From Flavonifractor avicola (GTDB lineage: Bacteria > Bacillota > Clostridia > Oscillospirales > Oscillospiraceae), in contig DXAS01000172.1 in NCBI GenBank assembly GCA_019116915.1, positions 1 through 7,018 of the forward strand: a DNA stretch of 7,018 bases, written 5' to 3'. Below, piece by piece: positions 5,724 through 7,018 of the stretch (within the stretch, counting starts at the first letter, position 1; the number at the start of each line of letters is the position of its first letter). The translations under genes were made by a program, and so were the position numbers. The notes below the pieces were generated by a model, which had not been told where the DNA came from, made no database searches, and was given only the letters and a program-made list of their open reading frames with translations.

Positions 5724-6374
5724 TCAGGCCTGGAGCTGGATCTCTCCGGTGACACAGAAAATAGCCCACTGGGCGATGTTCACCGCGTGGTCCGCGATGC
5801 GCTCCAGATACTTGGCGATGATAATCAGGTCGATGGCCTGGTCAGCCGTCTCCCGGTTCTCCACGATGAGCTCCACCAGCTCGCTCTTGATGGTACGGAA
5901 GAGCTGGTCGATCTCGTCGTCCAGGCTGACCACGGCATTGGCCGCATCGGTATCCCGGTTGACGTAGGCGAAAATGGCCCGCTTCACCATGACACCGGCC
6001 TTCTGGCTCATGGTGCGGATGTCTGCCAGAGTCTGGGTCTGCTGCTGCTCCTTCAGCAGCAGGGAAATCTCAGCGATGTTGGAGCACTGGTCGCCGATGC
6101 GCTGCAGGTCGGTGACCATCTTCAGGGCGGCGGAGATGGTGCGCAGGTCCCGGGCCACGGGCTGCTGCTGGAGGAGGAGACGCAGGCAGCGGTTTTCGAT
6201 GTCCCGCTCCATCTCGTCCATGTGCTTGGTCATTTCCACCGCGGATTTGGCGGCGGCATCGTCGCTGGAGGCCAGAGACTCCACCACCACGTCGATAGCG
6301 TCCTCAGCGGCGGCGGCCATGTCGATCATTTCATAATTGAGCTCCTGGAGCTCGGCGTCAAAGGTTTTTCTCAT
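5724..6374 (-). CDS. phoU: phosphate transport regulator PhoU
   Basis: This encodes 216 residues, the normal PhoU length, all helical in character. PhoU is a cytoplasmic/peripheral membrane protein that damps PhoR signalling and Pst transport when phosphate is plentiful, by contacting PstB and the PhoR PAS region. The two three-helix-bundle repeats are visible: each contains a metal-cluster helix, QRIGDQCSNIAE (91-102, Asp 95) in the first and ERIADHAVNIAQW (191-203, Glu 191 and Asp 195) in the second. The first copy has Gln at the position of the usual acidic residue, a mild departure. ATG 6372-6374 follows AGGAGG (6380-6385) at five bases, and only 12 bases separate it from the pstB stop, so pstB and phoU are co-transcribed and probably translationally linked. 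The stop is 29 bases before phoB. Confidence 0.96.
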   Translation of the reverse strand: MRKTFDAELQELNYEMIDMAAAAEDAIDVVVESLASSDDAAAKSAVEMTKHMDEMERDIENRCLRLLLQQQPVARDLRTISAALKMVTDLQRIGDQCSNIAEISLLLKEQQQTQTLADIRTMSQKAGVMVKRAIFAYVNRDTDAANAVVSLDDEIDQLFRTIKSELVELIVENRETADQAIDLIIIAKYLERIADHAVNIAQWAIFCVTGEIQLQA

Positions 6375-6386
6375 GAGAGCCTCCTG

Positions 6387-7018
6387 TTAACCGAAGCGGC
6401 CGGTGATGTAGTCCTCGGTGCGCTTATCCTTGGGCACGGAGAAGAGCTGGGTGGTATCCCCGAACTCGATAAGCTGGCCCAGCAGGAAGAAGGCGCATTT
6501 GTCGGACACACGGGTGGCCTGCTGCATATTGTGGGTGACGATGACAATGGTGTAATCTTTCTTCAGATCGGCGATCAGGTCCTCGATCTTGGAGGTGGAG
6601 ATGGGGTCCAGAGCGGAGGTGGCCTCGTCCATCAGCAGGATGTCGGGTTCCACCGCCAGAGCACGGGCGATGCAGATACGCTGTTGCTGGCCGCCGGACA
6701 GGCCCAGGGCCGACTTTTTCAGGCGGTCCTTCACCTCGTCCCAGATGGCGGCGCCCTGGAGGGACTTTTCCACGATGTCGTCCAGACGGCTCTTGTTCTT
6801 GATGCCGTGGGTACGGGGACCGTAGGCGATGTTGTCGTAGATGGACATGGGGAAGGGATTGGGCTTCTGGAATACCATGCCGATCTGCTTGCGCAGCCAG
6901 GTCACGTCCACCTTGGAGTCGTAGATCTCCTGGCCCCGGTATTGAATGGAGCCGGTGATCTTGATGCCGGGCACCAGGTCGTTCATCCGGTCCAGGGTTT
7001 TCAGGAAGGTGGACTTGC
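6387..7018 (-). CDS. pstB: phosphate ABC transporter ATP-binding protein PstB (N-terminus outside window)
   Basis: The last 209 residues or so of a protein normally about 250 long. The frame runs off the right edge inside the Walker A motif: the first full codons read KSTFLKTLDRMND and the partial codon before them ends in GC, as expected for the preceding Gly. PstB powers high-affinity phosphate import by hydrolysing ATP at the inner face of the membrane with PstA and PstC. Visible motifs are the Q-loop MVFQKPNPFPMSIYDNIAYG, the ABC signature LSGGQQQRICIARAL, Walker B ILLMDEATSALDPIST with catalytic Glu (Ala where Pro is commoner after it) and the switch His in VIVTHNMQQ. PNPFPMSIYDNI is characteristic of PstB among ABC ATPases. 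It is the first visible gene of a - strand operon with phoU, phoB and phoR; pstS, pstC and pstA are expected to the right but cannot be seen. Confidence 0.96.
   Translation of the reverse strand, partial: KSTFLKTLDRMNDLVPGIKITGSIQYRGQEIYDSKVDVTWLRKQIGMVFQKPNPFPMSIYDNIAYGPRTHGIKNKSRLDDIVEKSLQGAAIWDEVKDRLKKSALGLSGGQQQRICIARALAVEPDILLMDEATSALDPISTSKIEDLIADLKKDYTIVIVTHNMQQATRVSDKCAFFLLGQLIEFGDTTQLFSVPKDKRTEDYITGRFG

Noticed and set aside
5695..5769. Longer phoB start inside phoU
   Set aside because: The 25 added residues are out-of-frame phoU sequence, and ATG 5694 has a good ribosome-binding site and standard receiver start.
5101..5967. Open frame on the + strand opposite phoB and phoU
   Set aside because: It crosses two well-supported genes in antisense and shows no domain signature.

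Overview
The window comes from a GC-rich genome with Firmicutes-type gene content. An anaerobic gut Clostridia/Oscillospiraceae-like bacterium (Flavonifractor or Oscillibacter relatives) fits best. This is inferred from three things: the ygeY-ygeW-carbamate kinase catabolic set, a Pho operon that carries its own PhoB/PhoR-type pair, and strong GAG/CTG/AAG/GGC codon preference. The taxon cannot be fixed from the sequence alone.

Left part, + strand (1-3092): the 3' end of a YgeY-type M20 hydrolase, a complete YgeW-type knotted carbamoyltransferase, and a complete carbamate kinase. In E. coli and many gut anaerobes these families sit in the ygeW-ygeX-ygeY-hyuA-yqeA-ssnA-xdh cluster, which is linked to anaerobic purine/urate breakdown. 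The likely logic is that ureido intermediates are hydrolysed by YgeY and phosphorolysed by YgeW to carbamoyl phosphate, and carbamate kinase then makes ATP from carbamoyl phosphate and ADP. A strong hairpin separates ygeW from the kinase gene.

The most unusual part is 1923-2186. The ribosome-binding site, start codon and first 12 codons of the kinase gene are present twice, as near-perfect direct repeats of 49 and 50 bp. Between them lies a 165-bp hairpin-rich segment with no gene. The upstream copy is an abortive 32-codon reading frame; the downstream copy begins the full gene.

Right part, - strand (7018 down to 3206): pstB (5' end cut by the window edge), phoU, a PhoB/PhoP-type response regulator and a PhoR-type sensor kinase, all in the same direction. 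Spacing is tight, except for an 89-nt gap holding two hairpins between regulator and kinase. Together they are the ATPase of the high-affinity phosphate transporter, its negative modulator, and the two-component system for phosphate limitation. The rest of the Pst transporter and the operon promoter probably lie beyond the right edge. The two halves converge at 3093-3205, where two strong hairpins separate them.
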